A stretch of 64,000 nt of DNA from NCBI RefSeq assembly GCF_001957135.1, contig NZ_MPHK01000006.1, positions 168,884-232,883 on the forward strand, in the 5' to 3' direction. Below the pieces are notes generated by a model. That model was not told where the DNA came from, did not search any database, and saw only the letters and a list, made by a program, of their open reading frames with translations. Below, piece after piece: positions 10,128-19,414 of this stretch. Numbering within the stretch: position 1 is the stretch's first letter; each line of letters opens with the position of its first letter. This DNA is from Shewanella sp. UCD-KL21. GTDB lineage: Bacteria; Pseudomonadota; Gammaproteobacteria; Enterobacterales; Shewanellaceae. Position numbers and translations under genes: made by a program.

Positions 10128-11393
10128 ATGAATTTAACTGAATTAAAAGACACGTCTATATCAGATCTGGTTTCACTAGCAGATAGCATGAAATTAGAGA
10201 ACATGGCCCGTGCCCGTAAACAGGACATCATCTTCTCTATTCTGAAATCCCACGCCAAAAGCGGTGAAGACATTTTTGGTGGCGGTGTGCTTGAAATCCT
10301 CCAAGATGGTTTCGGCTTTTTAAGAAGCTCAGATGGTTCATATTTAGCAGGCCCTGATGACATTTATGTCTCTCCTAGCCAAATCAGACGCTTCAATATG
10401 CGTACCGGTGATACCATCTTTGGTAAAATCCGCCCACCGAAAGACGGTGAACGCTATTTTGCACTCCTAAAAGTTAACGAAGTTAACTTCGATAAGCCTG
10501 AAAATTCTCGCACAAAAATCCTCTTTGAAAACCTTACCCCACTGCATGCAGAAGAACGTATGCGTATGGAACGTGGTAACGGTTCAACAGAAGACATCAC
10601 CTCACGTATTTTGGACCTATGTTCTCCGATTGGTAAAGGTCAGCGTGGTTTGATTGTGGCTCCGCCTAAAGCGGGTAAAACCTTATTGCTACAAAACATG
10701 GCGCAAAGCATTACCTATAACAACCCAGAAGTGGTGTTAATGGTATTACTTATCGATGAACGCCCTGAAGAAGTAACTGAAATGCAGCGCATGGTTAAAG
10801 GCGAAGTTATTGCTTCTACCTTTGATGAGCCAGCAAGTCGTCACGTTCAGGTTGCTGAAATGGTCATCGAAAAAGCCAAGCGTTTAGTTGAACACAAAAA
10901 AGACGTGGTTATCTTATTAGATTCAATCACTCGTCTTGCCCGTGCATACAACACTGTAATCCCATCATCAGGTAAAGTTCTTACTGGTGGTGTTGATGCC
11001 AACGCTTTACATCGTCCAAAACGTTTCTTCGGTGCTGCACGTAACATCGAACATGGCGGCAGCTTAACCATTATCGCAACAGCGCTAGTTGATACTGGTT
11101 CTAAAATGGATGAAGTTATTTACGAAGAATTTAAAGGTACTGGTAACCAAGAGTTACACCTTTCTCGTAAAGCAGCTGAAAAACGCGTTTTCCCTGCAAT
11201 CGACTTTAACCGCTCTGGTACTCGTCGTGAAGAGAAACTAACCACACCTGATGAACTTCAAAAAATGTGGATTTTACGTAAAATCCTTAATCCTATGGAT
11301 GAAGTGACTGGTATGGAATTCCTTATCGATAAATTGGCAATGACCAAAACTAACGATGAGTTCTTTACTGCAATGAAACGCGCTAAGAGTTAA
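10128..11393 (+). CDS. rho: Transcription termination factor Rho
   Basis: 421 residues, nearly the E. coli length (419). N-terminal helix-turn ([19 protein letters not shown]), an OSD RNA-binding domain ([27 protein letters not shown]), then the RecA-type motor with P-loop [12 protein letters not shown], Walker [16 protein letters not shown] and the Q/R-loop region ([20 protein letters not shown]). The hexameric RNA-dependent ATPase ends transcription at C-rich sites. Followed by a strong intrinsic terminator. Confidence 0.98.
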   Translation: MNLTELKDTSISDLVSLADSMKLENMARARKQDIIFSILKSHAKSGEDIFGGGVLEILQDGFGFLRSSDGSYLAGPDDIYVSPSQIRRFNMRTGDTIFGKIRPPKDGERYFALLKVNEVNFDKPENSRTKILFENLTPLHAEERMRMERGNGSTEDITSRILDLCSPIGKGQRGLIVAPPKAGKTLLLQNMAQSITYNNPEVVLMVLLIDERPEEVTEMQRMVKGEVIASTFDEPASRHVQVAEMVIEKAKRLVEHKKDVVILLDSITRLARAYNTVIPSSGKVLTGGVDANALHRPKRFFGAARNIEHGGSLTIIATALVDTGSKMDEVIYEEFKGTGNQELHLSRKAAEKRVFPAIDFNRSGTRREEKLTTPDELQKMWILRKILNPMDEVTGMEFLIDKLAMTKTNDEFFTAMKRAKS

Positions 11394-11410
11394 CGTTTAT
11401 TTTGCATTAA

Positions 11411-11438
11411 AAAAACCACCATTATCGGTGGTTTTTTT
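11411..11438 (+). terminator. Intrinsic terminator of rho
   Basis: AAAAACCACC (11411-11420) pairs with GGTGG plus the T-run (11427-11438) around a 6-nt loop, 17 bp after the rho stop. Confidence 0.9.
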
Positions 11439-11529
11439 GTATCTACATTTTCATTAAACTGAATGTCAGCAGCAACACACCAGAATAAATTACCGAGAAT
11501 AGCCAACTATTCAAGACTTTTGATATTGA

Positions 11530-12408
11530 TTAACCACGATATATTCTACGTCTAAATCCAAATACCATCAGCATGCTAAACATTGCCATATCTAACAGAC
11601 CTAGTGCGCCCGCCTTACCGCTATAGCCTTCACTATGCGTTATTTTTACCTGATCAGGGTTTTCTTTGACTCGTTTTTTAAAGCTATCCAGTTGAGCTTT
11701 TAAATTCACAACCATACTATCAGCCGATTGTTCAAAGCCTTGAATACTGTCGGCACGTAGCTCTTCACTTAAATTAATGGGTGTTGAGCTACCCGATATC
11801 TGACTGGTTCCAGGCGCCCTAAATAACATCATTTTACTGTCGATATCGTAAACCACCGTATCCATCAAAGTATTAGTGTCATTCTTCTCGCCAGATACCA
11901 CGTAAGCACCGACAATCGTCCAATAGCTTAATGATAGTATGCCCTCATCAGTAAACTGCACTTGGTCATAAGAAACCAAAGCAATCACGTCAATACCATA
12001 CATGGTTTGTATTTGAGACAAATTAGCAAAACTCCCACCAGCAGTTAAATATGCAGAGGGGATCACTTCGATGCTACTAACAAAATCCAATGCCCTAAAA
12101 TTACTAGCAACACTTTCTAAAATTTCACTTTTTTTCGATTCTGATAACCCTGCAGAATAACTATTTCCAGTCCAAGAGTTTCGAGATGAGCTGTCATTAT
12201 TACTTGCAGGTACAAACGCAACACCTACACGTAATGGAAGAGTTAACTGTGGGATAGCTGGGGTAATAACTGCATCACTGGACTTTGGATAAAGGTAATC
12301 CATTACACTGCTTTTGGTGTTCACTTGCTGTGAGGCGCACCCAGATAACAACAGCATAGCTAATATGCCAACCAACCCAATGCTCTTATTTAACGGCCAA
12401 TGAATCAT
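11530..12408 (-). CDS. Rhombotarget-type lipoprotein with C-terminal rhombosortase-like signal
   Basis: 292 residues from the ATG at 12408, chosen because GAGGG lies just upstream; an ATG ten codons earlier has no such site. The N-terminus is a lipoprotein signal peptide ending LLLSGC, so the mature protein starts with a lipidated Cys at about residue 24. The middle is a mixed alpha/beta domain (LRVGVAFVPAS, IDVIALVSYDQVQF, LMDTVVYDID) with no recognised enzyme motif. The C-terminus has Gly-Lys-Ala-Gly, a hydrophobic stretch (LGLLDMAMFSMLMVFGF) and RRRIYRG, the three-part layout of GlyGly-CTERM/rhombosortase targets. Having both lipid anchor and sorting tail fits the family annotated as rhombotarget lipoprotein. 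Function unknown. Confidence 0.75.
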   Translation of the reverse strand: MIHWPLNKSIGLVGILAMLLLSGCASQQVNTKSSVMDYLYPKSSDAVITPAIPQLTLPLRVGVAFVPASNNDSSSRNSWTGNSYSAGLSESKKSEILESVASNFRALDFVSSIEVIPSAYLTAGGSFANLSQIQTMYGIDVIALVSYDQVQFTDEGILSLSYWTIVGAYVVSGEKNDTNTLMDTVVYDIDSKMMLFRAPGTSQISGSSTPINLSEELRADSIQGFEQSADSMVVNLKAQLDSFKKRVKENPDQVKITHSEGYSGKAGALGLLDMAMFSMLMVFGFRRRIYRG

Positions 12409-12438
12409 AAATCCCTCTACGTTTTTTTGGTGTTTCAT

Positions 12439-13305
12439 CTATTGTGAGTCATTGATGTATAGATGAAAATTCGTGGGGTCAGAGTAAACTTTATAGGGTT
12501 GGCGATAGGCACATTTTATTGGATGGCTTTTTCTTCCCTAAATGGCGTGCCCGATGATTGTATTCGAGGTTACCCAACTCTGTCCTTAAGTGGTTATACT
12601 TTAATATAATTTATGGCCTTAATTCAATGTTTTACTTACTTTTTATTGACTAAGTTATCGAAGAACATCACTTCAATCTAATCCATTGCCTGCCGCAGGC
12701 TTTTGTGCAGATACAACTGCGAGACGCTGCAAGTACGTCCTTGTAAGCTCTGCCAATACATCCATGTTTTGGAAGCTCGCTGCTGCATCTACACTGGGAT
12801 TATTATCTCTTCGATTTAACTTTATTCGTGACAATTTAAAGATTAAAAAGATATAAAGCTAAAAGGCTCAATTTGAATTGAGGTCATCGAGAAAAGGCCG
12901 TGAGCTTGGCATGGATGCCAAGCTAGCTTTCGTTAGGCCACGGATGGCCTAACGAAAGCGTTAGGGCTTGTCGACAATGATCGAAGACGGATACAAACGA
13001 AGTCAAAAGCTGGATCAATCCCCATCGAAAATCATGCGCTTTTCAGCATTTTTCGTCGGGGCGCTGAGGGATATCCAAAAGGGGAACAAGCGCTTTTCCC
13101 CTTTTGGTCGGGTGTGGGTGGAAAACCCACGATCTTAATCCAAACGGAGTTTGGAAATACAGAAAGGAAACTTACGGTCTAAATCAGGTGTGAACTAAGC
13201 GCCACGACATTGATTTGATCAAAATGACAAACAAGGAATGGGGCAAAGCTTATTTCATATTCCAACGATTAGTTAAGCATGTATTTAACAGCTAAACCCA
13301 TCGAC
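12439..13305. other. About 0.87 kb non-coding region with repeat-like DNA
   Basis: No frame longer than about 60 codons looks real. It contains, in order: a segment starting GGGGTCAGAGTAAACTTT (from 12476), a phrase I associate with DNA flanking REP/IS200-type transposases in related bacteria but cannot verify here; a stretch at 12670-12800 with a short hairpin (GCCTG/CAGGC, 12688-12700); and the palindrome array at 12903-13154. The composition and structure suggest dispersed mobile or structured repeats inserted between the lipoprotein and the frd operon. Confidence 0.5.
12903..13154. repeat. Array of perfect palindromes (structured repeat element)
   Basis: Five perfect inverted repeats occur in 252 bp: 12903-12924 (10-bp arms, AGCTTGGCAT), 12926-12959 (15-bp arms, GCTTTCGTTAGGCCA), 13075-13107 (12-bp arms, CCAAAAGGGGAA), 13114-13130 (6-bp arms, GTGGGT) and 13140-13154 (6-bp arms, CCAAAC). 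A sixth imperfect one (9 of 11 paired) spans 13021-13060. None is followed by a clear T-run except by chance, so they are not ordinary terminators. The element is probably a dispersed genomic repeat or a structured RNA; which one is unknown. Confidence 0.7.
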
Positions 13306-13306
13306 A

Positions 13307-13342
13307 AAAAAGCCGCTTATCTAAACTGATAAGCGGCTTTTT
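13307..13342. terminator. Intrinsic terminator downstream of frdB (symmetrical)
   Basis: A perfect 15-bp stem (13307-13321 / 13328-13342, AAAAAGCCGCTTATC and its complement) has a 6-nt loop with A-run and T-run flanks. It ends the minus-strand frd operon 17 bp past frdB and would also stop plus-strand transcription. Confidence 0.92.
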
Positions 13343-13359
13343 ATATTAAGCGGACTAAA

Positions 13360-14097
13360 TTAACAGCTCACTATCGTTTGCGCCATTTTACGGCGTAAAT
13401 AGGCAATTTGCTGCATGTGGGGTAAGTCTTTAGGGCAAGCATCTTGGCAACCCAGTAAGGTCATACAGCCAAATACGCCATCTTGATTACCTATCACATG
13501 ATAGAAATCTTCTGCGCTGCGAATATCACGGCTATCCATTTCAAAACGGGCTATTTTCATCATCCCCACAGCGCCTACAAAGCTGTCTTTCATTTGCTTG
13601 GTCGCGCACGCTGAGACACACACACCACATTCAACGCAGCGTTCAAGCTCGTACAATTTCGCCGCTTCAGCAGGATCCATTGGGGTTTCTAAGCGATGAA
13701 TATCAATATCGTTGGCATCAGGTTGCAGCCATAACTGCAGTCGCTCAGCTAGCTCGCGCATGAATTTACCCGTGTTCACTGACAAATCACCAATTAACTC
13801 AAAACCCGGTAAAGGCATGAGAGTAATGTTACCGTCAGGGAAGTTAGCCGTTAAGGTACGACAAGCTAAGGTCGGTTTACCGTTAATTACCATAGCGCAG
13901 CTACCGCAGATACCTGCGCGGCAGACAAAATCAAATTGTAGCGAAGGATCTTGTTGCTCACGCAGCATATTAAGCGCAATAAATACCGTCATGCCTGGTG
14001 CTTCGGTGATCTGGTAACTGACCATTTTTGGCTTATCGCTTGGATCTTGTGGATCGTAACGAAAGATATTAAAACTGATAGTACGTGGGCTGGTCAT
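13360..14097 (-). CDS. frdB: Fumarate reductase iron-sulfur subunit FrdB
   Basis: 245 residues. Three cluster motifs are visible: [2Fe-2S] CRAGICGSCAMVINGKPTLAC-type (first half CRAGICGSCAMV), [4Fe-4S] CVECGVCVSAC with a later C, and [3Fe-4S] CMTLLGCQDACPKDLP. It carries electrons from the haem subunit FrdC to the flavin in FrdA on the cytoplasmic face. Its start overlaps the frdA stop by one base (TAATG), so translation is coupled. Sequence and order match the Wolinella-type quinol:fumarate reductase, not the four-subunit E. coli FrdABCD. Confidence 0.95.
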   Translation of the reverse strand: MTSPRTISFNIFRYDPQDPSDKPKMVSYQITEAPGMTVFIALNMLREQQDPSLQFDFVCRAGICGSCAMVINGKPTLACRTLTANFPDGNITLMPLPGFELIGDLSVNTGKFMRELAERLQLWLQPDANDIDIHRLETPMDPAEAAKLYELERCVECGVCVSACATKQMKDSFVGAVGMMKIARFEMDSRDIRSAEDFYHVIGNQDGVFGCMTLLGCQDACPKDLPHMQQIAYLRRKMAQTIVSC

Positions 14098-16088
14098 TAG
14101 CTCTTTTCTCCTGACGCCAAAAAGGTGTCACTTAATCTTTCATTACGCGGGCGCAAGCTTTCAGGTAAATCAAATGGCATAACGGCTGCTTGTTTTTCCA
14201 CGCGGTCTGCATCGTCACCCAGCTCTGCGAGGATTTTTTCAATTTCAACTTCACGGGCAGCGGTATCTGGGTGAGCGATGGCATTGTCGTTACCATAACC
14301 ACGATAACCTGGCGGCAACTCCATCTTCATCACATCAAGTTGCTCGTAAGTTAGCTTGGGCTCAAGGGCGTTTTCGTCTGGCCAGGTTGATAAAGTGCGG
14401 TTGAGCCATTCTTTATCATTACGTTGCGGGTAATCTTCACGAGCATGGGCGCCGCGGCTTTCTGTACGGGCATTGGCGCCGCACGCAACCGTTAAGGCAA
14501 CCCGCAGCATACGCGGCACACGTAACGCTTCCACCAGCTCAGGGTTCCCATGCCGTTTTTTACATTTAAGGCCAATACTTTTACTGCGAACCAGTAAGTC
14601 TTTTAATTCAGCAATGGCTTTTTCAAGCTCTGGTCCATTACGGAAAATACCCACGTAATCCATCATGATGCGCTGCATTTCAAGTTTGATATCAAACACG
14701 TTTTCTGTGCCTTTACCAACTAACAAGCCGTCGATTTCTTGCTGCATCTTAGCCATGCTGGCTTCAATTTTGGCCGTATTGACTTCAAGGGTGTTCTTTT
14801 CACAAAAATCAGCCACGTACTTACCGATGATCATACCGCCAACCACAGTTTCAGCCAGTGAGTTGCCACCTAAACGGTTAAAGCCATGCATGTCCCAACA
14901 CGCCGCCTCACCCACGCTAAATAAGCCTGCTAATTGCGGGCTTTCACCCGTTGCGTTAGTACGAATACCGCCCATTGAGTAATGCTGAGTCGGGCGCACT
15001 GGGATCCAGTCTTTGGCAGGATCTATGCCTAAGAAGTTTTCACAAATCTCTTTCACTTCTCGCAGGTTGGTTTCAACGTGTTTGCGCCCAAGCAAAGTGA
15101 TATCAAGCCATAAATGCGGCCCATAAGGGCTATCAACGCCTTTATCTTTACGCATATGTTCAGTCATGCGCCGTGAGACCACATCCCGAGAGGCGAGCTC
15201 TTTCTTTTCAGGCTCATAATCTGGCATGAAACGATGACCGTCTTTATCACGCAGTAAGCCGCCATCACCTCGGCAACCTTCAGTGGTTAAGATCCCCACA
15301 GGCACAATCGCTGTTGGGTGAAATTGCACCGCTTCCATATTGCCTAATGTGGCAACACCTGTATCTAACGCCAATGCTTGGCCAATGCCTTCACAGATTA
15401 TGGCATTGGTTGAGACTTCATAAATACGGCCATAGCCGCCTGTTGCAATCGTGGTTGATTTACCAATGTAGGCACGTAATTCACCCGTAATAAGGCAACG
15501 GGCAATGACGCCGTGACAACGTTTGCCATCATGAATAAGCGATAAGGCTTCAATGCGTTCATGGACAGGAATGTCCATTTCAATGGCTTTGTTGTCAACG
15601 GCATACAGTAGTGAGTGGCCGGTGCCATCGGCGGTATAGCAAGTACGCCATTTTTTAGTCCCGCCAAAGTCACGGGCATTAATTAATCCGTGGGCTTGCT
15701 CGGCTTCAGTAATGGTGACCTTTTCGGCGTTCACCACCACTTCACGATCGCCAGCACTAATACGTGACCAAGGCACGCCCCAATTAGCAAGTTCTCGCAC
15801 CGCTTTAGGTGCGCAATGGGCAAACATGCGCGCCACATCTTGATCGCAGCCCCAGTCAGAACCTTTTACTGTGTCTTGAAAGTGGACGTCTTCATCGTCA
15901 CCCATGCCTTTAACTGTATTACCAAGGCTGGCTTGCATACCGCCTTGGGCCGCTGCAGAGTGGGAACGTTTGGCAGGTATTAATGACAGCACTACGGTAT
16001 CTAATCCGCGCTCTTTGGAGGCGATTGCCACACGTAAACCAGCAAGACCGGCGCCGACAACTAATGAATCTGTATAAATAATTTTCAC
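14097..16088 (-). CDS. frdA: Fumarate reductase flavoprotein subunit FrdA
   Basis: 663 residues from the GTG at 16088. FAD-binding [14 protein letters not shown] is at the N-terminus; [13 protein letters not shown] contains the His for covalent FAD; the catalytic region includes [20 protein letters not shown] and ASRDVVSRR. It reduces fumarate to succinate. Start choice: AAAGGA abuts an upstream ATG (16094) with no spacing but sits six bases from the GTG, and the product [11 protein letters not shown] aligns with the Wolinella FrdA start. A conserved [13 protein letters not shown] segment lies near the C-terminus. frdC is 93 bp upstream and frdB overlaps downstream. Confidence 0.95.
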   Translation of the reverse strand: MKIIYTDSLVVGAGLAGLRVAIASKERGLDTVVLSLIPAKRSHSAAAQGGMQASLGNTVKGMGDDEDVHFQDTVKGSDWGCDQDVARMFAHCAPKAVRELANWGVPWSRISAGDREVVVNAEKVTITEAEQAHGLINARDFGGTKKWRTCYTADGTGHSLLYAVDNKAIEMDIPVHERIEALSLIHDGKRCHGVIARCLITGELRAYIGKSTTIATGGYGRIYEVSTNAIICEGIGQALALDTGVATLGNMEAVQFHPTAIVPVGILTTEGCRGDGGLLRDKDGHRFMPDYEPEKKELASRDVVSRRMTEHMRKDKGVDSPYGPHLWLDITLLGRKHVETNLREVKEICENFLGIDPAKDWIPVRPTQHYSMGGIRTNATGESPQLAGLFSVGEAACWDMHGFNRLGGNSLAETVVGGMIIGKYVADFCEKNTLEVNTAKIEASMAKMQQEIDGLLVGKGTENVFDIKLEMQRIMMDYVGIFRNGPELEKAIAELKDLLVRSKSIGLKCKKRHGNPELVEALRVPRMLRVALTVACGANARTESRGAHAREDYPQRNDKEWLNRTLSTWPDENALEPKLTYEQLDVMKMELPPGYRGYGNDNAIAHPDTAAREVEIEKILAELGDDADRVEKQAAVMPFDLPESLRPRNERLSDTFLASGEKS

Positions 16089-16181
16089 TGGCATTCCTTT
16101 AATACGGTATTAGGCTTTGTATTTCTAAGCGATAAACTCAATGGTGCATGACCGCTCACAGTCACTGTTTCACTCAAGTCT

Positions 16182-16922
16182 TTAGCTCGGTACAAAAGGC
16201 GTTACGGGTAACTCTAACGATTGGCCAATAAAGATGTAGGTCAATAAACTTGCGATACCAATAATCATTAAGTAAACCACCATTATTTTGGCAAGCTTAA
16301 GCGCGGCCATACGCTTTGTGGTAACGCCCCACTTTACCGCTAGGCGATAGAGCCCAAACATGGCATGCAATACCACAGCAGGTAATAGCAACACATACAG
16401 CATCCACACATCTTGGTGGTATACACGCTCAGCCGATAAATGTGGGCCGATTTCGGGATTGGTGATCATGTCAAACAAGTGAACAGGGGCGAGAAAGAAC
16501 AGTAAAAATCCCGTAATTAACTGCCAAAACCAAATTTTAGTATCTTGGTGAGGCATAATGGTCATTTGACTTCTAAGTGCCCGCCATTGCTTTATTTGTG
16601 CAGGAAAGCGGCGTAAGGCAAATACAGCGTGGATTAATACCACTATCAGCATAAATGCCGAAATGAATTTAGTCAGAACAGGAAAGCCATGGCCAGTTTC
16701 ACTGAACATGCTCCCTTCTAAGAAGTGGCCTACATGATAAAAGGCTTCTTTACTGATCAAAATACTCGACTCAAAATGCAAATGCATAATGATGAATATG
16801 CCAAGTAACAGGCCAGTTGCACTTTGAAGCATATCGGCCCGAGCGGCCCATACAGGATGAGAGAATCCGCTGGTCTTTTTTGCTGCAGAGGTTAGCGCTT
16901 CAAGAGCGGGTTGATCAGCCAT
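16182..16922 (-). CDS. frdC: Fumarate reductase dihaem cytochrome b subunit FrdC
   Basis: 246 residues with five membrane helices and membrane-embedded histidines (in IIMHLHFES, HVGHFLEG, VLIHAVF, HLFDMI, LHAMFGLYRL) suited to two haem b groups. It anchors FrdAB and oxidises menaquinol. It is a single dihaem subunit, as in Wolinella and Campylobacter; E. coli has two haem-less anchors. First gene of the operon frdC-frdA-frdB; CRP-like sites lie 80-130 bp upstream. By family knowledge the enzyme could also run as succinate dehydrogenase, but gene order and similarity favour fumarate reductase. Confidence 0.93.
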   Translation of the reverse strand: MADQPALEALTSAAKKTSGFSHPVWAARADMLQSATGLLLGIFIIMHLHFESSILISKEAFYHVGHFLEGSMFSETGHGFPVLTKFISAFMLIVVLIHAVFALRRFPAQIKQWRALRSQMTIMPHQDTKIWFWQLITGFLLFFLAPVHLFDMITNPEIGPHLSAERVYHQDVWMLYVLLLPAVVLHAMFGLYRLAVKWGVTTKRMAALKLAKIMVVYLMIIGIASLLTYIFIGQSLELPVTPFVPS

Positions 16923-17001
16923 AAATTTGCACGTCCTGTAAATTCAATATGACTTATGACCATATCAAGTTCACAAACGGTAGCAATAACCAAAAACCAG
17001 C

Positions 17002-17019
17002 AAGTGACCCAGATCACCC
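17002..17019 (-). promoter_or_regulatory. CRP/FNR-like site upstream of frdC (proximal)
   Basis: Read on the minus strand this is GGGTGATCTGGGTCACTT, matching TGTGA-N6-TCACA at GGTGA and TCACT with the right six-base spacing. It lies about 80 bp before the frdC start codon, an activating position. In Shewanella CRP is the main activator of anaerobic respiration genes. Confidence 0.55.
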
Positions 17020-17032
17020 ACCACAAGGTAAG

Positions 17033-17050
17033 AGTCAGATGCAGATCACA
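17033..17050 (-). promoter_or_regulatory. CRP/FNR-like site upstream of frdC (distal, one good half)
   Basis: On the minus strand it reads TGTGATCTGCATCTGACT: a perfect TGTGA half-site followed after six bases by a weak TCTGA. It is centred 31 bp from the proximal site, about three helical turns, so both could act on the same face. Confidence 0.4.
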
Positions 17051-17136
17051 CCAACGCAAATCATGAGATGTTAGTAAGCCACAACGCCGTGAGGTAACGA
17101 TTTGAACTTGAGCTATCAAGCCCTCTAAACATAAGG

Positions 17137-18042
17137 CTAAATAGCCACAGCTTGTTGTAATTGCTGGCAATGTTGCCGCAATTTATCACGCATTAACAAC
17201 ATGGCAGGGCTCACATGCTGTCGCCCTGCACAAATGAGATTCAACGGCATCGCCTCACTGGTATATCCAACCAATATCTGTTGCAGTCGGCCGCTATTTA
17301 AATCATCCACAACATCCAAAGCCGATTTAAATACAATGCCTTGGCCTGATACTGCCCACCGACGAGTGACATCAGCATCATTGCTACTTCGATCACCACT
17401 CACCCGTATTTTAAAGCTCTGCTGCTCGTTAATTAACGTCCACAAATCATAATTACGTTCATCAACCTTATAAATTAGACAATTATGTTGCGCTAATTCG
17501 GCTGGGCTTTTAGGTTCGCCATGGTGCTGAATATAAGCAGAAGAGGCACATAACACCCGTTGAGTATGACAAATATTAAACGCCACTTGGCTTGAATCAG
17601 GCGGCACGCCATAACGTAACGCCATATCAATTTTATCATGCTGAAAATGGCTAAGGTTATCGCCTATATGCAGTTGGATGGTTAAATCTGGATACTGCAG
17701 TAGAAAATTGTCTAACCAAGGTAGGAATACATTCCGGCCAAAGTCAGAAGAGACTGAGATATTGAGCTGACCTGAGATTTTACCCTTTTCGGTTAACAAG
17801 GCTTGCTGGCCTAATTGCAATTGTGCCAGTGCTTCGCGACAATGGATCAGATAATGCTCACCTTCGGCGGTCAGACGCAAGCTACGAGTGGTGCGAATAA
17901 ACAGTAGGCTATTTAACTGTTTCTCTAATCGTTTTAATGCAGCACTTGCCGCAGCCGCTGAAATATCTAGCTCAACTGCAGCAGCGGCAATACTGCCGCA
18001 ATCAGCCACTCGCACAAACAGGTGTAAATCATTTATCTGCAT
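17137..18042 (-). CDS. LysR-family transcriptional regulator
   Basis: 301 residues. N-terminal winged HTH (MQINDLHLFVRVADCGSIAA, then ISAAAASAALKRLEKQL) and a C-terminal periplasmic-binding-protein-like effector domain (LNISVSSDFGRNVFLP, IDMALRYGVPPD, WAVSGQGIVFKSALDV). It sits upstream of frdC on the same strand, 214 bp away, so it probably has its own transcript; whether it controls frd is unknown. The effector is not predictable. Confidence 0.9.
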   Translation of the reverse strand: MQINDLHLFVRVADCGSIAAAAVELDISAAAASAALKRLEKQLNSLLFIRTTRSLRLTAEGEHYLIHCREALAQLQLGQQALLTEKGKISGQLNISVSSDFGRNVFLPWLDNFLLQYPDLTIQLHIGDNLSHFQHDKIDMALRYGVPPDSSQVAFNICHTQRVLCASSAYIQHHGEPKSPAELAQHNCLIYKVDERNYDLWTLINEQQSFKIRVSGDRSSNDADVTRRWAVSGQGIVFKSALDVVDDLNSGRLQQILVGYTSEAMPLNLICAGRQHVSPAMLLMRDKLRQHCQQLQQAVAI

Positions 18043-18359
18043 TGTCTGAACCTTAATCTCAGATCTTAATCATTCATTACTAAAATAATTTTGATAACGA
18101 TACAAGTATTACCCTCTAAATCATCATAATCAATAAGGCTCAAATAAGCTTATTACGGTGAATTAGTCCCGCAATCTAACTATTTCAGATGCGTAAAAGC
18201 CAATGCTTCACCACAAATATCAGCCGCTAAATAGTTATCATTTGGCACGTTTTTGCTTTTTGGCCGATAAACCCAAAGGAATATCTGCCACCTCGTTATG
18301 GCATCAGCTATAATAGCCGCCAATTCATGTTTAATTTTATTATCAGTTAGGAAAATCCC
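18043..18359 (+). other. lysR-prmA intergenic region with likely prmA promoter
   Basis: 317 bp. A perfect -10 hexamer TATAAT is at 18309-18314, preceded 18 bp upstream by CTGCCA (18285-18290), a 4-of-6 match to the -35 box. This would start prmA transcription about 40 bp before its ATG. The rest has no credible gene. Confidence 0.5.
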
Positions 18360-19241
18360 ATGCCTTGGATCCAATTACGAATTCACACTCATCGCGATCA
18401 TGCAGACATGCTAGGCGACTTATTGATGGATCAAGGTTCTGTGTCTATCACCTACGAAGACGGCCAAGATGAGCCAATTTTCGAGCCTAAACTAGGTGAA
18501 ACCCCTTTATGGCAAGACACCATATTAATGGCCTTATTTGATGCTGGCACTGATTTAGCACCGACCATTGAGTTATTAGAGTCAGTGCCCTGCTTAGGTA
18601 AAGGCTTTAACCATAAAATTGAACAAGTAGAAGACAAAGACTGGGTACGTGAATGGATGGACAGCTTCCACCCCATCAAATTTGGTCAGCGTTTATGGAT
18701 TTGCCCAAGCTGGCGTGACATCCCTGAGCCAGATGCAGTGAATGTTATCCTTGACCCAGGTCTTGCCTTCGGCACCGGTACTCACCCAACCACCGCATTA
18801 TGTTTAGAGTGGTTAGACAGCTTAGACTTGTCAGATAAAGAAGTTATCGACTTTGGTTGTGGCTCAGGCATCTTAGCCATTGCAGCATTAAAGCTTGGGG
18901 CGAAGAAAGTCACCGGGGTTGATATTGACTATCAAGCCATTGATGCATCGACAGCCAATGCCGAGCGCAACGGTGTTGTCGAGCAGTTGTCACTGTATTT
19001 ACCCGAAAACCAACCAGAAAATTTACAGGCTGATATCTTAGTCGCTAACATCTTAGCTGGCCCACTGCGCGAGCTTGCCCCATTGATTGCAGAGAAAGTC
19101 AAAACAGGTGGTAAGTTAGCCCTTTCAGGCTTACTACAAGAGCAAGCAGAAGAAGTATCACAATTCTACAGCCAATGGTTCATCATGGATGAAGCGGCTC
19201 ACAAAGAAGACTGGAGCCGCTTGACAGGCACCCGCATATAA
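18360..19241 (+). CDS. prmA: Ribosomal protein L11 methyltransferase
   Basis: 293 residues, exactly the family length. N-terminal substrate-recognition domain, a linker, then a Rossmann-type methyltransferase with SAM loop [18 protein letters not shown] and the segment [33 protein letters not shown] is motif IV. It trimethylates several amino groups of L11 using S-adenosylmethionine. Followed by the dusB-fis unit, the same neighbourhood as in many gammaproteobacteria. Confidence 0.96.
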   Translation: MPWIQLRIHTHRDHADMLGDLLMDQGSVSITYEDGQDEPIFEPKLGETPLWQDTILMALFDAGTDLAPTIELLESVPCLGKGFNHKIEQVEDKDWVREWMDSFHPIKFGQRLWICPSWRDIPEPDAVNVILDPGLAFGTGTHPTTALCLEWLDSLDLSDKEVIDFGCGSGILAIAALKLGAKKVTGVDIDYQAIDASTANAERNGVVEQLSLYLPENQPENLQADILVANILAGPLRELAPLIAEKVKTGGKLALSGLLQEQAEEVSQFYSQWFIMDEAAHKEDWSRLTGTRI

Positions 19242-19352
19242 CGGTAAAGGCAGCGCACCCCGTATGGCAGCTAGTTTTACGCTAAAAGGGGCGCTGACGA
19301 CTCCACAACTAAAAGTCAAGCAAAAAAGTTATCTTTAGTTCATTTATTGACC

Positions 19353-19390
19353 TTTTCAGGACGGTAAAAAAGGGCTAATATAGCGCCCCT
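19353..19390 (+). promoter_or_regulatory. Predicted dusB-fis promoter with GC-rich discriminator
   Basis: -35 TTTTCA (19353-19358), 17-bp spacer, -10 TAATAT (19376-19381), followed at once by the GC-rich GCGCCCC (19383-19389). Such discriminators mark promoters repressed by ppGpp, as known for fis in E. coli. Transcription would begin near 19388-19391, which rules out a start codon at or before 19391. Confidence 0.5.
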
Positions 19391-19414
19391 TTGACGAGCA
19401 TGGTGAATAACTCA

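Noticed and set aside
13360..16922. Succinate dehydrogenase sdhCAB
   Set aside because: Order C-A-B, the single dihaem anchor and the Wolinella-like FrdA start favour fumarate reductase; no four-subunit sdhCDAB layout is seen.
18180..18374. Minus-strand frame of 64 codons overlapping the prmA start
   Set aside because: It covers the prmA promoter and start codon, has no RBS and no recognisable sequence.
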